A DNA stretch of 64,000 nucleotides from Gordius sp. MW1 (GCA_964036665.1 OZ038526.1:17422001-17486000); one strand, 5' to 3'; numbered from the stretch's first letter, positions 44,746-55,857 are shown. Notes: generated by a model not told the origin, from the letters alone. Translations and numbers: made by a program.

Positions 44746-44943
44746 AATACAGAGAATAAAAAAGGTAATACTATCCTAAAAACGGATTGCCTTGGGCATT
44801 TACATTTTTTTATCGAACTTAATAAAACTCGACAAAAATTAAATTTTTTCTCGCTTTTTGAACACATTTCAATTTTTGGCTAACCAATACTCTAATGTGT
44901 CAGAAATAATTCTTGAAATGACTAAAATTACTAATTGTCTATC

Positions 44944-45120
44944 CATGGGCGTAGCCAGCTTTAGAGTTAGAAGGGGGCAATAATAATTTAGGGTGGTTTA
45001 GGGAGGGGCAAAATGAACTTTTTTTGAAATTTTAGCCATAATTTTAATGAATTTTAACAATTTTTTAGATTTAGAGGGGGGCAGCCGCCCCTCCCTGCCC
45101 CCCCCCTGGCTACGCCCATG
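44944..45120. mobile_element. 177-bp hAT MITE of the CATGGGCGTAG family
   Basis: The inverted ends are CATGGGCGTAGCCAGC and CTGGCTACGCCCATG. The 8-bp target duplication TGTCTATC is perfect (44936-44943 and 45121-45128). Same family as 33637-33854. Confidence 0.92.
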
Positions 45121-45128
45121 TGTCTATC

Positions 45129-45449
45129 CTAATTTTTAAATAAATTGAGTTGCTTAAACAAGATGATAATTGAAAATAAAATCTCTTGTAACAAACATTT
45201 GGCTTCATATATAATATGTTAAAATCAATATTTCATAGGCGGTAACTAGGATTTTATTTTGTAACTAGCAATCTAATAACATGTATAAACGATTTGTCTA
45301 TGCAATATAAATAAACTTTAAAACACACAATTTGTTAATAATTTTGAAATAAATAATTGACTAGAGATTCGATATTGCTAGGGATAGTAGATCATTTAAA
45401 CAACAGAGTATGATGTATATGATAAATAATTCGGAATGACTGATAATAA
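45129..45449. other. AT-rich sequence downstream of the FAXC-like gene
   Basis: Probably holds the 3' UTR and polyadenylation region of the minus-strand gene that ends at 45450. No further feature was seen. Confidence 0.4.
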
Positions 45450-48048
45450 TTAATTTCCTATGTTTGAACTTTGCAATTGGCCGTTTTTGCCTGTAGTAAT
45501 TCTTTGTTCCCAATCTGGCCAATAATTTTCTTTCATACGATTGCAAAATTCAGATAGATTGGTCCAATCAGCTAAATTTCGCATAAAAATAATGTGAATT
45601 TTTCTTATCGTGATATGATGGATAACAAATAAAAATAAATTGTATAGCAATTAAAATTATTGCGGTAACTTTATATATAAACGGAATATTTCAATTTCTT
45701 GCAAAATACTAATCATAATCAAAGCCACTCAGAGTTTGTCTAGCTGTAGAGTAATTATGTAACAGACAAAACTCACTATTAAACTTCGGTCTAATGGGTC
45801 CATCAGCAGGTGCCGTGTACAAATACTCCCCTACCATTCCAAATAAGCTTGCATCCACTTCCGAAGGTTTTTCACCCATGAAATAAGGTTTATTACCTAA
45901 ATATTTAATTGAATTGTGTATGACATGACATGATATATATATATTCACTACGATTTTTCATATAAGTGCCATATTTCATATTTAACATGTGGCTTAGTAT
46001 GGGATCAGAGGGCACAAAACAGCGACCCTAGGGGCATAAATTAGAGTATTAAAGTGATAAGGGGACGTTTAAAACTTTTTATGCGAATAAATTTACATTC
46101 AAATTTAACTTTAAAATTTTTAATTACGTTTCTATAAATCAGTGTTAAGGAAATTCATTATTTCACTTTTTCGAAGGTTTTCAATATCTAGGGTGCTTTT
46201 TATAACAAAAGGTTTAAAATTAATCAGATAGTAAAAATCTTTACTTTTTGGTAACAATCGCATAGAGCGCGTTACCAAGCCCGGTCCCGATGTTATGAGT
46301 CATTATATCCCACCCGGACCCGATATCTTTTTATTCTTAGCCCGCCCCAAGCCCAGCCATTATGCCTATCCTAAAATCTGGGCCTACAAAAACGAGCAAA
46401 ACTTTCACAATTTACCTAAAAAAATGGAAAGAGAATCGAGAACTGTTGATGCCTGTCCATTGACATATTCCTGGCCTCTCTGAAACAAGCCCAAATCCTT
46501 TGCACGACTCTTGATTTTGCATCTTATTAGGGTAACCCCGAGAGCCATGAACATATACTTAGCCCAGGCCGGACACAAAAGTTGATCAGTGAGGTAGTTG
46601 ATGGGATCATAAACGAAACAATTCAAGGCGAGAGGCCTTTAAGCGCACAATCAAATCGTATGAAAATTTAGCCAATTATATATCAATTAGTTAATAACGT
46701 ATACAAATGTCCATACACCTCATGTAATAATGCCATTTAGTATATGTTGCTAGACCATTTATGTAAAAATAATTATAAACCATATATAACATGAGAATGC
46801 TGTAGAAACAAAAAAATGATAGCAGGCATGAATATAAGGAATTATTTCCAATTTTTATTGAATATGATTAAAAATGTATGCATAATAAATATTAATTTGA
46901 AAAAAAACAAAATATATTGCACACTTTCTAAAATTTATAAAAAAAACAGATTTCAAAAATACCTAATTTTATCCTTTGCAAAAAACCATAAATGGTTATC
47001 AAATCAGAATAATACAAAACATATTGCTGTTGGTAAAAATATGAACCAAAATTCTATTTAAAAAATTACCAAGAAAGTTCCTCATCAATAAGAATGCGAA
47101 ATGCTTTTGACACTGCAATGTCACTCAGATTCAAATGTTGATTTAAATTAATGTCTTTCTTTTTATTCAAAAAATTTATGCACTCTTGGGAATCATTAAC
47201 ATCTTGACCATTATAGGTTATCCAAGGATTTTTGCCTTCAGAAGATTGAATTCCTGACATATCAATCTATATAATTTACAAAAGCATAATGATGATTGGT
47301 TAAATTTAAACATTATTAAATGTAAATGTTTAGAAAATAGTAACAATTTAGAATTTTAAAATTAATTATATGGAATTTGGATTACCTCATAAGGTATTCC
47401 TGCCATGCGAAGATATGTTTCAAGCTTTAGTGTAAATGGTGATATTGTAGGCACTGTTTTGGCTGGGGCAAGCCCATATACCAAAACAGTATCTTTAGTT
47501 GGTTGTTTTCTTGGCATAAATTTACTTAATAAAATAATATGTTTGTTAATACTATTATAAATCATGAATTACAAAAAATCTGGACAATTAAACAAAGGAG
47601 TTAATTATATTAGAAATTAGATAATAAATTGCGGGTGTGTGATAATAATCAGAAATAAATAATAACCCCTTTCAGGAGTGCCGCAATTAAATTAAAAGAT
47701 TTCCGTAAGTAGCGCCATCTATAGGCAATTTTAATTAGCTAATTTGAAGTTATGTATTTACTTTCTATATTTAAAAAGGATATAAAGTCCCAACGAAATG
47801 GTGCAGATCAACATTATATATGGAAATACAATAGGCTCCTTTTGGGGCCATTTAATAAAACGTATGCGGTGATTCATTTGTCCATATACTTTTGAGGAAA
47901 AATAATTAAAAAATCTATATAGTCTCCATTTTTGTTCATATTTATGCCATTTGTCAAGGATTTTATCAATCTCTCCATACAATGCGTTGGCATAATGTTT
48001 TCCTGAGGTATCAGTATGCAGGTCCAAATGTAACTTGGCTTTATTCAT
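45450..48048 (-). CDS. FAXC: FAXC-like (failed axon connections / metaxin-GST family) gene, six coding exons
   Basis: Coding exons on the minus strand: 48048-47762, 47524-47386, 47266-47070, 46636-46416, 45896-45777 and 45571-45450. Every junction has GT and AG with matching phases (2, 0, 2, 1, 1), giving 361 codons without a stop. The protein has a polar N-terminus and one membrane helix (about residues 75-92, YIMLICTISLGLYILF). A thioredoxin-like GST_N/metaxin domain follows (PTISPFTLKLETYLRMAGIPYE, then GKNPWITYNG), and then a GST_C-like domain (LGNKPYFMGEKPSEVDASLFG and CNRMKENYWPDW). The order of membrane helix, then GST_N and GST_C, is that of FAXC proteins, which in flies act in axon development. 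The length is a little under the roughly 400 residues of vertebrate FAXC, and the long C-terminal tail is absent. The start is the first ATG of exon 1; a 5' UTR intron may end at 48054. Whether it is the true orthologue or a FAXC-like paralogue is open. Confidence 0.85.
46270..46400. repeat. GCCCGG-type repeat inside the fourth intron-exon region of the FAXC-like gene
   Basis: CCCGGTCCCGATG, CACCCGGACCCGAT and GCCCGCCCCAAGCCC motifs lie within the intron 46415-45897, so a small transposon relic sits in the gene without touching an exon. Confidence 0.45.
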
Positions 48049-48059
48049 CTCTACCTAAA

Positions 48060-48967
48060 ATAATAAAATTACAAAACTATTTATATTGAACAAAAATTTG
48101 GTAAAAAAAGAGATATACGTCATATTTCAATTCAATATATATTTTAGCGCATTAGCAAGCATAAATACATAATATTTATAGTAAAAACTTACTATATGAA
48201 ATTAAAATTATAACCTTGTCTCGTAATACTGACTATGCAAAAATATTAAACAGCTGTTTGGCATGGGTATTTGGTTCATTTGCCAACTAAGTTGATGCTT
48301 AAAGCACGCATTTGGTTACATATTCATAGACTAATAGGTGCCCTATTAACTCCCAGAAACAATCTTGCCGAATTCACCTTGGGGTATTAACGAACATCTC
48401 TCCATTATCATAAAGAAGGCCCTAAATTGAGTACCTTTTAATTGTTGTAATAATTATCATTTTATTATAAATAATACCTAAATTTTAACTTTTATCCGAA
48501 ATTGAATGATTAATATGCTTATTTGTTGGGGGACATTTTTTAATTGGGGGACATTTTTTAACATTGGGACATTCAATTCGGCAAGATGGTTTTCGGGCAA
48601 GTTGAAGGGCCACCAGACTAATAAAACTATAGACTGCCGAACACTTGATAAAATCATTAAGACACCATTATAGCTACTTGAAGGAAAAACTTAACAACAG
48701 GTATATTTATACTTGTCCACGATATAATACATAAGAAAATTATTAAGACTATTAGCCCATTTTATAAATTAATAAAAATAAGTAAAATGGAACTTGACTT
48801 CTATTGTTTAATTACCATTTCCCTAAAAATGGCGCTTTCTATACTGGCTAAAAAATTATCAGCTGTTTGGCAGTCGGCAGTCTATGGCTTTATTAGTCTA
48901 TGTACATATTTTAAAATAAATAATAACGCATTAAGATACATATTTTAAATAAAAAAAATATCATATA
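48060..48967. other. Upstream region of the FAXC-like gene, nothing else recognised
   Basis: AT-rich DNA containing 'GTGTTTGGCA/GCTGTTTGGC' and 'GCCGAA..TTCGGC' words, but no repeat or exon that I can define. It probably includes the promoter and 5' UTR of the minus-strand gene. A pair of related segments (about 48330-48380 and 48560-48660, both with AATTCGGCAAGAT or its complement) suggests another small inverted element. Confidence 0.35.
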
Positions 48968-48972
48968 ATGGT

Positions 48973-49238
48973 TGTTGATGATTTGTTTATTTAAATGTTT
49001 TAGATTGAATTTATGTGAATGAAGTAAAAACGTATAACATGTGAGATTGCGAATGTGAAAACTTGCTTAATATGTATTGTTATGGAATGCGAATGAATAT
49101 GATTGATTATAAAATGTGTGGTGATGATGCGATTGTTAAATGTTGCTGATATATGAATAATAAAAATGGAGTGCGAATGAATGAATGTCATTGGTGCTTC
49201 TTGTCATATGCTCTTTTTATGTTAACATTTTGTTAACA
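48973..49238 (-). repeat. 3' LTR of BEL/Pao 2
   Basis: Differs from the other LTR by a few substitutions and a 3-base indel (GATATATGAAT versus GATTGAAT). A C-run lies just inside it, equal to a G-rich polypurine tract on the coding strand. Confidence 0.92.
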
Positions 49239-50000
49239 TTCTGCCCCCCCCCCCGCGAAAGTTGTGGAGTCCTTTAAATCGGGCAAGTCATTAATGTTGT
49301 CATCAATTGGTAAGACGTGAAGTCTGGCAACTGGTCTTTTGATAAGACCTTCAATAGTTTTGATAGTAGCTACCCTTACAATTCCATCTGCACCAGGGTG
49401 AATAATTTGGATACGTCCTAGAGGCCACTTTACCGGAGGCATATCATCATCTTTGATTATGACAAGTTGGCCGACCCTAACTCCAACCGATGACTTATTC
49501 CATTTTCTGCGCATTTGTAGCTGGTTTAAGTATTCTCTTGACCATCGGCGCAATTGTTGCCTGCAACTCAATGTGTTGCCATCTTGATAACGTATTAACC
49601 TTTGCATTGGTCCAATCCCTTTCAGGAATTAAAGCAAATGATGTTCCGATTAAAAAATGGGCGGGAGTGAGACATGCTAAGTCATTTGGGTCGTCAGACA
49701 ATGGGGTAAGAGGTCTCGAGTTTATAATAGCCTCAATTTGGATCTATAGGGTTGTAGCTTCTTCGTATGTTAAATGTGCGGTCCCAATAATCCTTCTTAA
49801 ATGGTGTTTTGTTAATTTAACTGCTGCCTCCCACAATCCGCCAAAATGAGGAGCTCTATGCGGAATAAAGGTCCAGGTTATACCTTCTTCAGCTCATTTA
49901 GATTCTATTATTTCTTGGTTTTTGCCTGTAAGCAAAGGTTGTAGATGAAACAATTCCTTGTTGCCCCTATAAATGTAGTCGCATTATCCGAATATAAGTA
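49239..50000 (-). pseudogene. BEL/Pao 2 integrase C-terminal part (3' of the nested insertion)
   Basis: From 50000 the minus strand reads YSDNATTF-like integrase motif residues. After frameshifts it continues DDPNDLACLTPAHFLIG and NTLSRWQHIE, then the C-terminal DNA-binding tail WNKSSVGVRVGQLVIIKDD and PPVKWPLGRIQ. It continues directly the integrase that ends at 55858 on the other side of BEL/Pao 1. Confidence 0.85.
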
Positions 50001-50005
50001 GGCTG

Positions 50006-50280
50006 TGTTAACACATAACATGAACAACATATACACACATGTTAATACATAACATGAACACCGAACACACACATGTTAACCCATAACATGAACAATATAT
50101 ACACATATGTTAACCCATAACATGAACAACATATACACATGTTAATACATAACATGAAAAACAGACATTCATTCATCAGATGATTAGGGTTTTTCTAGAA
50201 CACATACACGTCATGATAACATACTCACTATTTCAATAAACTTCCATTAGTTCAATAAACTTCCATAACTTCCATATTCA
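50006..50280 (+). repeat. 5' LTR of BEL/Pao 1
   Basis: 275 bp, with four or five internal copies of ACATGTTAAYMCATAACATGAACA-like repeats. It carries a 9-base duplication near its end that the 3' LTR lacks. Confidence 0.93.
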
Positions 50281-50283
50281 TTT

Positions 50284-50297
50284 TGGTCCTTCGAGCC
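50284..50297 (+). other. Primer-binding site of BEL/Pao 1, complementary to tRNA-Tyr
   Basis: TGGTCCTTCGAGCC is the complement of the 3' end of animal tRNA-Tyr (…GGCTCGAAGGACCA). A near-match, TGGTCCTGCAGAGCCGGAT, follows the 5' LTR of BEL/Pao 2 at about 60106-60126. Confidence 0.8.
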
Positions 50298-50691
50298 CCA
50301 ATGACAAAATTTGAAAAGAAAAAGACAACATTTGTAAAAAGCCTTGCAAGATTTATGGACTATGTAGAATCATCATCTGATGATATAATCAATATAGAAT
50401 TAAGACTTGAAAATATTAAAAGTTTATATTCAAAATATGAGGATTTAACAAGTTGATATAATTGATGAAAACCCTCATGAGCAAAAAGAGATTGAAGACA
50501 ATTACTATAAGGCAATATCAAAGGCACAGAGTATCATTACCCAAACTCACACACCAACAATCTGTCAACCATCTTCAAGATCTGGGAAGCTACAACTTCC
50601 TCGAATTGAATTGTCTCACTTTGACGGGAATTATGAGGAGTGGTTAGGTTTCTCCAATTTGTTCACTACACTTATTCACAATAACTTGGAT

Positions 50692-50944
50692 GTCTTGGGT
50701 TCAAAATGTCACAGTCCAAAATGTCACACGAATATCACGAAAAATTAAATCTCAAATGGGGAGGGAATTTGATGTACATCTAATCCTAACCCAACCCCTA
50801 ACCTAAAACGCTGACCTAAAACACTACCCAATGGAAATTATGCGCTTGCGCAATGAGTAATTGCGAATCTCACGATCGTGAGATTCGCGAATCTCACGAT
50901 GTGGCTTTGTTACATTTTGGACTGTGACATTTTGAAACGATACC
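50692..50944. mobile_element. 253-bp palindromic MITE inside BEL/Pao 1 gag
   Basis: Inverted ends contain TTCAAAATGTCACAGTCCAA (about 50700) and its complement TTGGACTGTGACATTTTGAA (about 50918-50937). The flanks AACTTGGAT and AACTTTTGGAT look like a target duplication of about 9 bp, with two extra T in the right copy. Comparison with the uninterrupted gag of BEL/Pao 2 confirms the insertion point. Near the right end is a perfect 26-bp palindrome (50863-50888) of GCGAATCTCACGA and its complement. Confidence 0.8.
50863..50888. repeat. Perfect 26-bp palindrome in the MITE
   Basis: GCGAATCTCACGA followed immediately by TCGTGAGATTCGC. A third partial copy (GCGAATCTCACGAT) directly follows. Confidence 0.9.
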
Positions 50945-51479
50945 AACTTTTGGATATATCAAATGTAGAAAAATTGAATTACTTAAAACTGTCATTAAAG
51001 GGCAATGCGGCAAGTATAATTCAATCGCTAGACATATCAACAGATAATTATAAGGTTGCATGGGACTTGTTAAATGATCGTTTTAGCAGCAAGAGACTAA
51101 TAATTAATAAACATATTAGAGGTATATTTAATTTAAACATGGTTAGAAAGAAGTCATTTCTAGACATCCGAAAATTATTGGATGGGTTACTAAAACACAC
51201 CAGAGCACTAAAATCATTAAATTGTTCGGTGAAACATTGGGATCAGTTGTTAATATATATAGTTACAAATAAATTAGATTTGACCACCAACAAGGCTTGG
51301 GAATCTACAATCAAAAGGGATGAGATCCCATCTTTCTTAAATTTGACAGATTTCCTTGCTCACCAATGCCACATTTTGGAAAGTACTAATAAACTAGAAA
51401 ATACAGATGTTCTGATCAAAGGTAATCATTTCAAATCTCCAACAACTTAGCTATTTCCACTCCTAGCTGCTTCATATGC

Positions 51480-53690
51480 AATCAATCCCATTTAATTTTT
51501 AGATGTAAAAAATTCTTAAACTCAACTTTTGAGGAAAAAAGAGAACTTGTCAAGCAGCACTCTCTTTGTTCAAATTGTTTAAACCAAAATCATAGCATCT
51601 CACATTGCACGGCAGGATCATGTAGGATATGTTACAAAAGACACAATACACTCTTGCACCAACATGATTTACAAAAAATTTCATCAACAAATTCAGCTCT
51701 AAACATACATCATCATAAAGATTCCATACAGGTATTACTCCCTACAGCTTTAATTGGTATAAATGATGTGAAAGGAAATACCCACATATGTTGTGCTCTC
51801 TTAGATTCAGGATCCCAATCAAATTTCATCACAACTGAGTTTGCTAACAGGTTGCAATTAAATGTACAACAAATTTCAATTGCAATAGGAGGCATCAATA
51901 ACAGTCAATCATCTATTAAAACTTGCGTTGATGCAAGGGTTCATTCTTTGCATAGTAAATACAATGCTCAACTAAAATTCTTAGTTATGAATCATATTAC
52001 AACAAACCTTCCAATATTATCAATCCCAAAGTCAAATATTTTAATACCAGACAATTTACAACTTGCTGACCCTTCCTTCAACATCTCTAGTGAAATAGAT
52101 ATTCTGATTGGTGTTGAATTGTTTTGGGATGTCATATGCACAGAACAATTAAATCTTCAAAATGGATTAGTGATTAAAAACACACAATTCGGTTGGATAA
52201 TTTCTGGTCCATATTCTTTTTCTAACCCGTGGAATTCTAAAGTTACACAAACATGCAATTTGTCTACTCAACTATTAAAACTAACTAATTTTTGGGAAAT
52301 TGAAGAGATAACCCAATCAGTTCAGTACTCCAATGAAGAGCATCAATGTGAAGAGATATTCAAGGCTACTTACAGACGAAATTCATTTGGCAGATATATT
52401 GTAGACCTACCACTAAAGGATCAGGTTAAAAAATTGGGAAATTCTTACAAACAAGCTTTCATCCGATTTCAATCTCTTGAAAATAAGATGTTGCGGAACC
52501 CTGAACTAAGACGTGATTACACAAGTTTTATCCATGAATATCAACGTTTGGGCCACCTAGCCCCCACTACTGAAACAAAATCACAAGATTTACCTGTCTT
52601 TTATCTGCCGCATCACGCCATATTCAAGATGGACAGCCTCACGACAAAATTGTGGGTAGTCTTTGATGGATCCGCTAAATCAACTTCTGGACTATCATTA
52701 AATGACACTCTGATGGTTGGTCCTAAGATTCAGCAGGACTTAATATCAATAATATTAAGGTTTCGTAGTCACAATATTGCAATCACAGCAGACATCGAAA
52801 AAATGTACAGACAGATATTGATTAATCCAGCACATACTCAATTGCAGAGAATACTGTGGCGAGATGAAATATCACATCCTGTTCAATCCTTTGACTTACT
52901 TACAGTTACTTGTGGAACCTCATCAGCACCTTACTTAGCTACTAAAGTTCTTCAACAAGTGGCTGAAGATGAATGCAACGAGTTCCCAGTTGGAGCACGC
53001 ATAGCACAACGAGATTTTTATGTTGACGTTATTAACAGGGGCACACAACATTTCAGAAGCTAAAATTATTGTAGTACAAATACAGACCATGCTAAAAAAA
53101 GCTGGATTAAATCTAAGAAAATTGGCCACAAATTCCACCTCATTATTCACTCATGACGACCGTTAGACAAGCATAGTAACATGAAGACTTTAGATATCCA
53201 TTGGAATCCACAAAATGACAACATTCGATTCAACATTAAAAATGAAACTACAAGGGATACTATATCAAAACGAAATGTTCTATCACATATTTCTCAAATG
53301 TTTGATCCACTTGGTTTACTAGGGCCTGTATTGACAAGAGCTAAAGTATTTATGCAGCAACTTTGGAAGCTTCAGCAATCTTGGGATGAAACACTTCCTA
53401 GTGATCTTAGCAATAAATGGACATCATTTAAAAATCAGTTTGTACTTTTAAGCTCACTTGACATTCCCCGGCGTGTTATAGGCCATGAGAATCCCTTGAG
53501 GATAGAGATTCACGGTTTCTGTGACGCAAGCGAAATCGCTTATGGGGCATGTATATACATTCGATCTTCCAGCAATGATAACTGGTCCAGTAGACTTCTT
53601 TGCTCCAAATCGCGAGTTGCTCCTATCAAAAGCATTTCAATTCCAAGACTAAAATTGTGCGGGGCACTTCTGCTAACAAAATTATAAAAA
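51480..53690 (+). pseudogene. BEL/Pao 1 zinc knuckles, protease and reverse transcriptase, frameshifted
   Basis: The order is CCHC-type knuckles (CFICNQSHLIFRC, then CSNCLNQNHSISHC and CRICYKRHNTLLH), an aspartic protease with ALLDSGSQSNFIT (about 51800), and a Pao-type RT (VVFDGSAKS, ADIEKMYRQI at about 52790, TCGTSSAPYLA). The catalytic YVDD is damaged. At about 53025-53035 two bases are missing, so the second Asp is lost and the frame runs into a stop at 53063. A further break lies near 53165. The conserved MFDPLGLLGPVLTRAK block follows at about 53300. Confidence 0.88.
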
Positions 53691-55489
53691 TTGTCCATTT
53701 AGCATTTCAAGTTCCAAAATTCACAACATATTGTTGGACTAATTCGACAATAGTGTTAGCATGGATCAAGGGTTCACCTAGCAACTGGAATACCTTTGTG
53801 GCTAATCGAATAGCAAAAATTCAACAAAACTCTAAAGTTGACAATTGGCATCATGTACAAACAAGTGACAATCCAGCCGACTCTTTATCAAGAGGCTGTT
53901 CACCAAGTGAGTTGATTAATGATATAAAATGGTGGACAGGACCCATTTGGTTATCCACCGACTGTCCTATTATTGAGCATTTGTCTGTGATTGATATGTC
54001 CAATATACCCGAACACAAAACAGTGCACTGCTCTACTATTTGTAAGACTAATCCTTTGTTAACGAAATATTCTAATTTTCGGAAACTGACACGAATTATA
54101 GCATATTGTTTACGGTTTTATTCAAACATTAAATGTAAAAATCAGTTGAAATATGGATCCTTGTCAACCACAGAACTTTCTCAAGCTACATTAACTGTGT
54201 TAAAAATAGTCCAAATGGAATGTTTTTCAACAGATTTACATACCCTTGTAAAGTTTAATAGGGTATCAAACAACAGTAAAACACTCAGTTTAACCCCTTT
54301 TCTTCACGATGGTGTAATCAGAGTAGGCGGAAGACTAAGAAACGCAAGTGTCCCTTTTAGTCAAAAACATCCTGTTCTTCTTCCAAAAAATCACTTCATT
54401 ACTAATCTCATAATTAAAATGTACCATGAAGAATATTTGCATACAGGTGTGCAAAATACTATAGCTAATGTTCGAACCGCCTATTGGCCCATCAGTGCCA
54501 GATCTCTTGTCAAGCAAGTAATACGAAAATGCATTACCTGTTTTAAGGTTAAGCCAAGACCACAACAATGTATCATGGGCAATCTTCCAACTTGTCGGGT
54601 TGTACCTACCAGACCATTCTATAACACCGGTCTAGATTACTTTGTACCATTACAAATTCGGGAGAGTAAACGTCGAAATAGCAAGCTCATTAAGGTCTAT
54701 TCTGCATTGTTTGTTTGTCTTAATACAAGAGCTGTTCATCTAGAGTTAGTATTAGACCTTACCACTGAAGCATTTCTTAATGCTTTAAAACGCTTTATAG
54801 CTAGGAGAGGTAAACCACTCAATATTTATTCCGATAATGCAACCACTTTTACTGGAGCTAACAAGGAATTATTACAGCTACAGTCTTTACTTAGTTCCAG
54901 CAACCACGAAAGAATAAAGTTGAAACTAGCAGAACAGGGCATTAATTGGCACTTTATTCCACCAAGAGCACCTCATTTTGGTGATTTATGGGAAGCAGCC
55001 GTCAAATCTACCAAACATCATTTGAGAAGAGTATTGGGTCAAGCCCTATTAACATATGAAGAAATCACCACACTTTTGATTCAAATTGAAGCCATCATTA
55101 ATTCAAGACCTCTTACACAATTGTCAGAAGATCCAAATGACTTATCATGCTTAACTCCCGCGCATTTTTCGATTGGCTCTTCTTTCACTTCTATCTCTGA
55201 ACCTAATTGGACATCTGCAAAATTGAATACTTTATCTCGATGGCAGCACACAGAATTATTACGACAGCAATTTTGGCGCCGATGGTCAAAGGAGTATTTA
55301 AATCAATTTCAGATGCGTAAAAAATGGAAAAAATCATTTCAGAATGTAAAGGTCGGTCAACTTATAATAATTAAGGGGGATAACACGCCACCTCTCAAAT
55401 GGCCTTTAGCCCGTATTCAAGAAATTCACCCAGGCTCCGATGGAGTAACTAGAGTAGTTACTTTAAGAACATCAGCTGGTTTATCATAA
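53600..55489 (+). CDS. BEL/Pao 1 RNase H end and integrase, 629-codon open frame
   Basis: The first residues up to about 53690 are out of frame. Beyond this the frame reads RNase H (TYCWTNSTIVLAWIKGSP) and a connecting region (NPADSLSRGCSPSELI). The integrase has its zinc-binding part (HPVLLPKN, HEEYLHTG, CITCFKV) and catalytic residues in GLDYF, YSDNATTF and LWEAAVK. The C-terminal WKKSFQNVKVGQLIIIKGD tail follows. The RNase H Asp in the usual CWTDST motif is Asn here, whereas BEL/Pao 2 keeps Asp. The frame stops at 55487, about 25 codons early, by a frameshift before the polypurine tract. The integrase looks intact. Confidence 0.88.
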   Translation: MLQIASCSYQKHFNSKTKIVRGTSANKIIKIVHLAFQVPKFTTYCWTNSTIVLAWIKGSPSNWNTFVANRIAKIQQNSKVDNWHHVQTSDNPADSLSRGCSPSELINDIKWWTGPIWLSTDCPIIEHLSVIDMSNIPEHKTVHCSTICKTNPLLTKYSNFRKLTRIIAYCLRFYSNIKCKNQLKYGSLSTTELSQATLTVLKIVQMECFSTDLHTLVKFNRVSNNSKTLSLTPFLHDGVIRVGGRLRNASVPFSQKHPVLLPKNHFITNLIIKMYHEEYLHTGVQNTIANVRTAYWPISARSLVKQVIRKCITCFKVKPRPQQCIMGNLPTCRVVPTRPFYNTGLDYFVPLQIRESKRRNSKLIKVYSALFVCLNTRAVHLELVLDLTTEAFLNALKRFIARRGKPLNIYSDNATTFTGANKELLQLQSLLSSSNHERIKLKLAEQGINWHFIPPRAPHFGDLWEAAVKSTKHHLRRVLGQALLTYEEITTLLIQIEAIINSRPLTQLSEDPNDLSCLTPAHFSIGSSFTSISEPNWTSAKLNTLSRWQHTELLRQQFWRRWSKEYLNQFQMRKKWKKSFQNVKVGQLIIIKGDNTPPLKWPLARIQEIHPGSDGVTRVVTLRTSAGLS

Positions 55490-55586
55490 GGCCAGTAACA
55501 AGACTGCATGTATTACCTATCGATGATATTCTTCACGGATCTACCAATTTGGATGATAAAACTTTCAACGGGGGGGGGGGGCAGAA

Positions 55587-55852
55587 TGTTAACACATAAC
55601 ATGAACAACATATACACACATGTTAATACATAACATGAACACCGAACACACACATGTTAACCCATAACATGAACAATATATACACATATGTTAACCCATA
55701 ACATGAACAACATATACACATGTTAATACATAACATGAAAAACAGACATTCATTCATCAGATGATTAGGGTTTTTCTAGAACACATACACGTCATGATAA
55801 CATATTCACTATTTCAATAAACTTCCATTAGTTCAATAAACTTCCATATTCA
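55587..55852 (+). repeat. 3' LTR of BEL/Pao 1
   Basis: 266 bp, preceded by the G-rich polypurine tract and followed by the second GGCTG target copy. Confidence 0.93.
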
Positions 55853-55857
55853 GGCTG

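Larger units (their letters stand above)
50301..51480 (+). pseudogene. BEL/Pao 1 gag (DUF1759), interrupted by a MITE
   Basis: Starting at ATG 50301, frames read TKFEKKKTTFV, then (after a shift near 50455) LPRIELSHFDGNYEEWLGFSNLF, the DUF1759 gag hallmark. It resumes after the MITE at about 50950 with NVEKLNYLKLSLKGNA and LLKHTRALKSLNC. A frameshift near 51445 precedes the zinc-knuckle region. The aligned frame of BEL/Pao 2 shows that no sequence is missing apart from the insertion. Confidence 0.82.
50006..55852 (+). mobile_element. BEL/Pao retrotransposon 1 (inner)
   Basis: LTRs at 50006-50280 and 55587-55852 begin TGTTAACAC and end ATTCA. The flanking duplication GGCTG (50001-50005 and 55853-55857) is perfect and falls inside the integrase of BEL/Pao 2. 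A primer site fits tRNA-Tyr, and a G-rich polypurine tract (about 55570-55581) precedes the 3' LTR. The domain order is gag, CCHC, protease, RT, RNase H, integrase. The LTRs differ by a 9-base duplication and about one substitution. The interior carries a 253-bp MITE and several frameshifts. Confidence 0.93.

Noticed and set aside
46816..47061. Plus-strand 81-codon Lys/Asn/Ile-rich frame
   Set aside because: Lies in an intron of the FAXC-like gene on the opposite strand and has the composition expected of AT-rich noncoding DNA.
47758..48048. Stand-alone 96-residue membrane protein
   Set aside because: The frame ends at a GT donor and joins in phase to the FAXC-like exons, and a membrane helix is expected just before the GST_N domain, so it is better read as exon 1.
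49490..49849. Plus-strand 119-codon frame
   Set aside because: Antisense of the BEL/Pao 2 integrase C-terminus.
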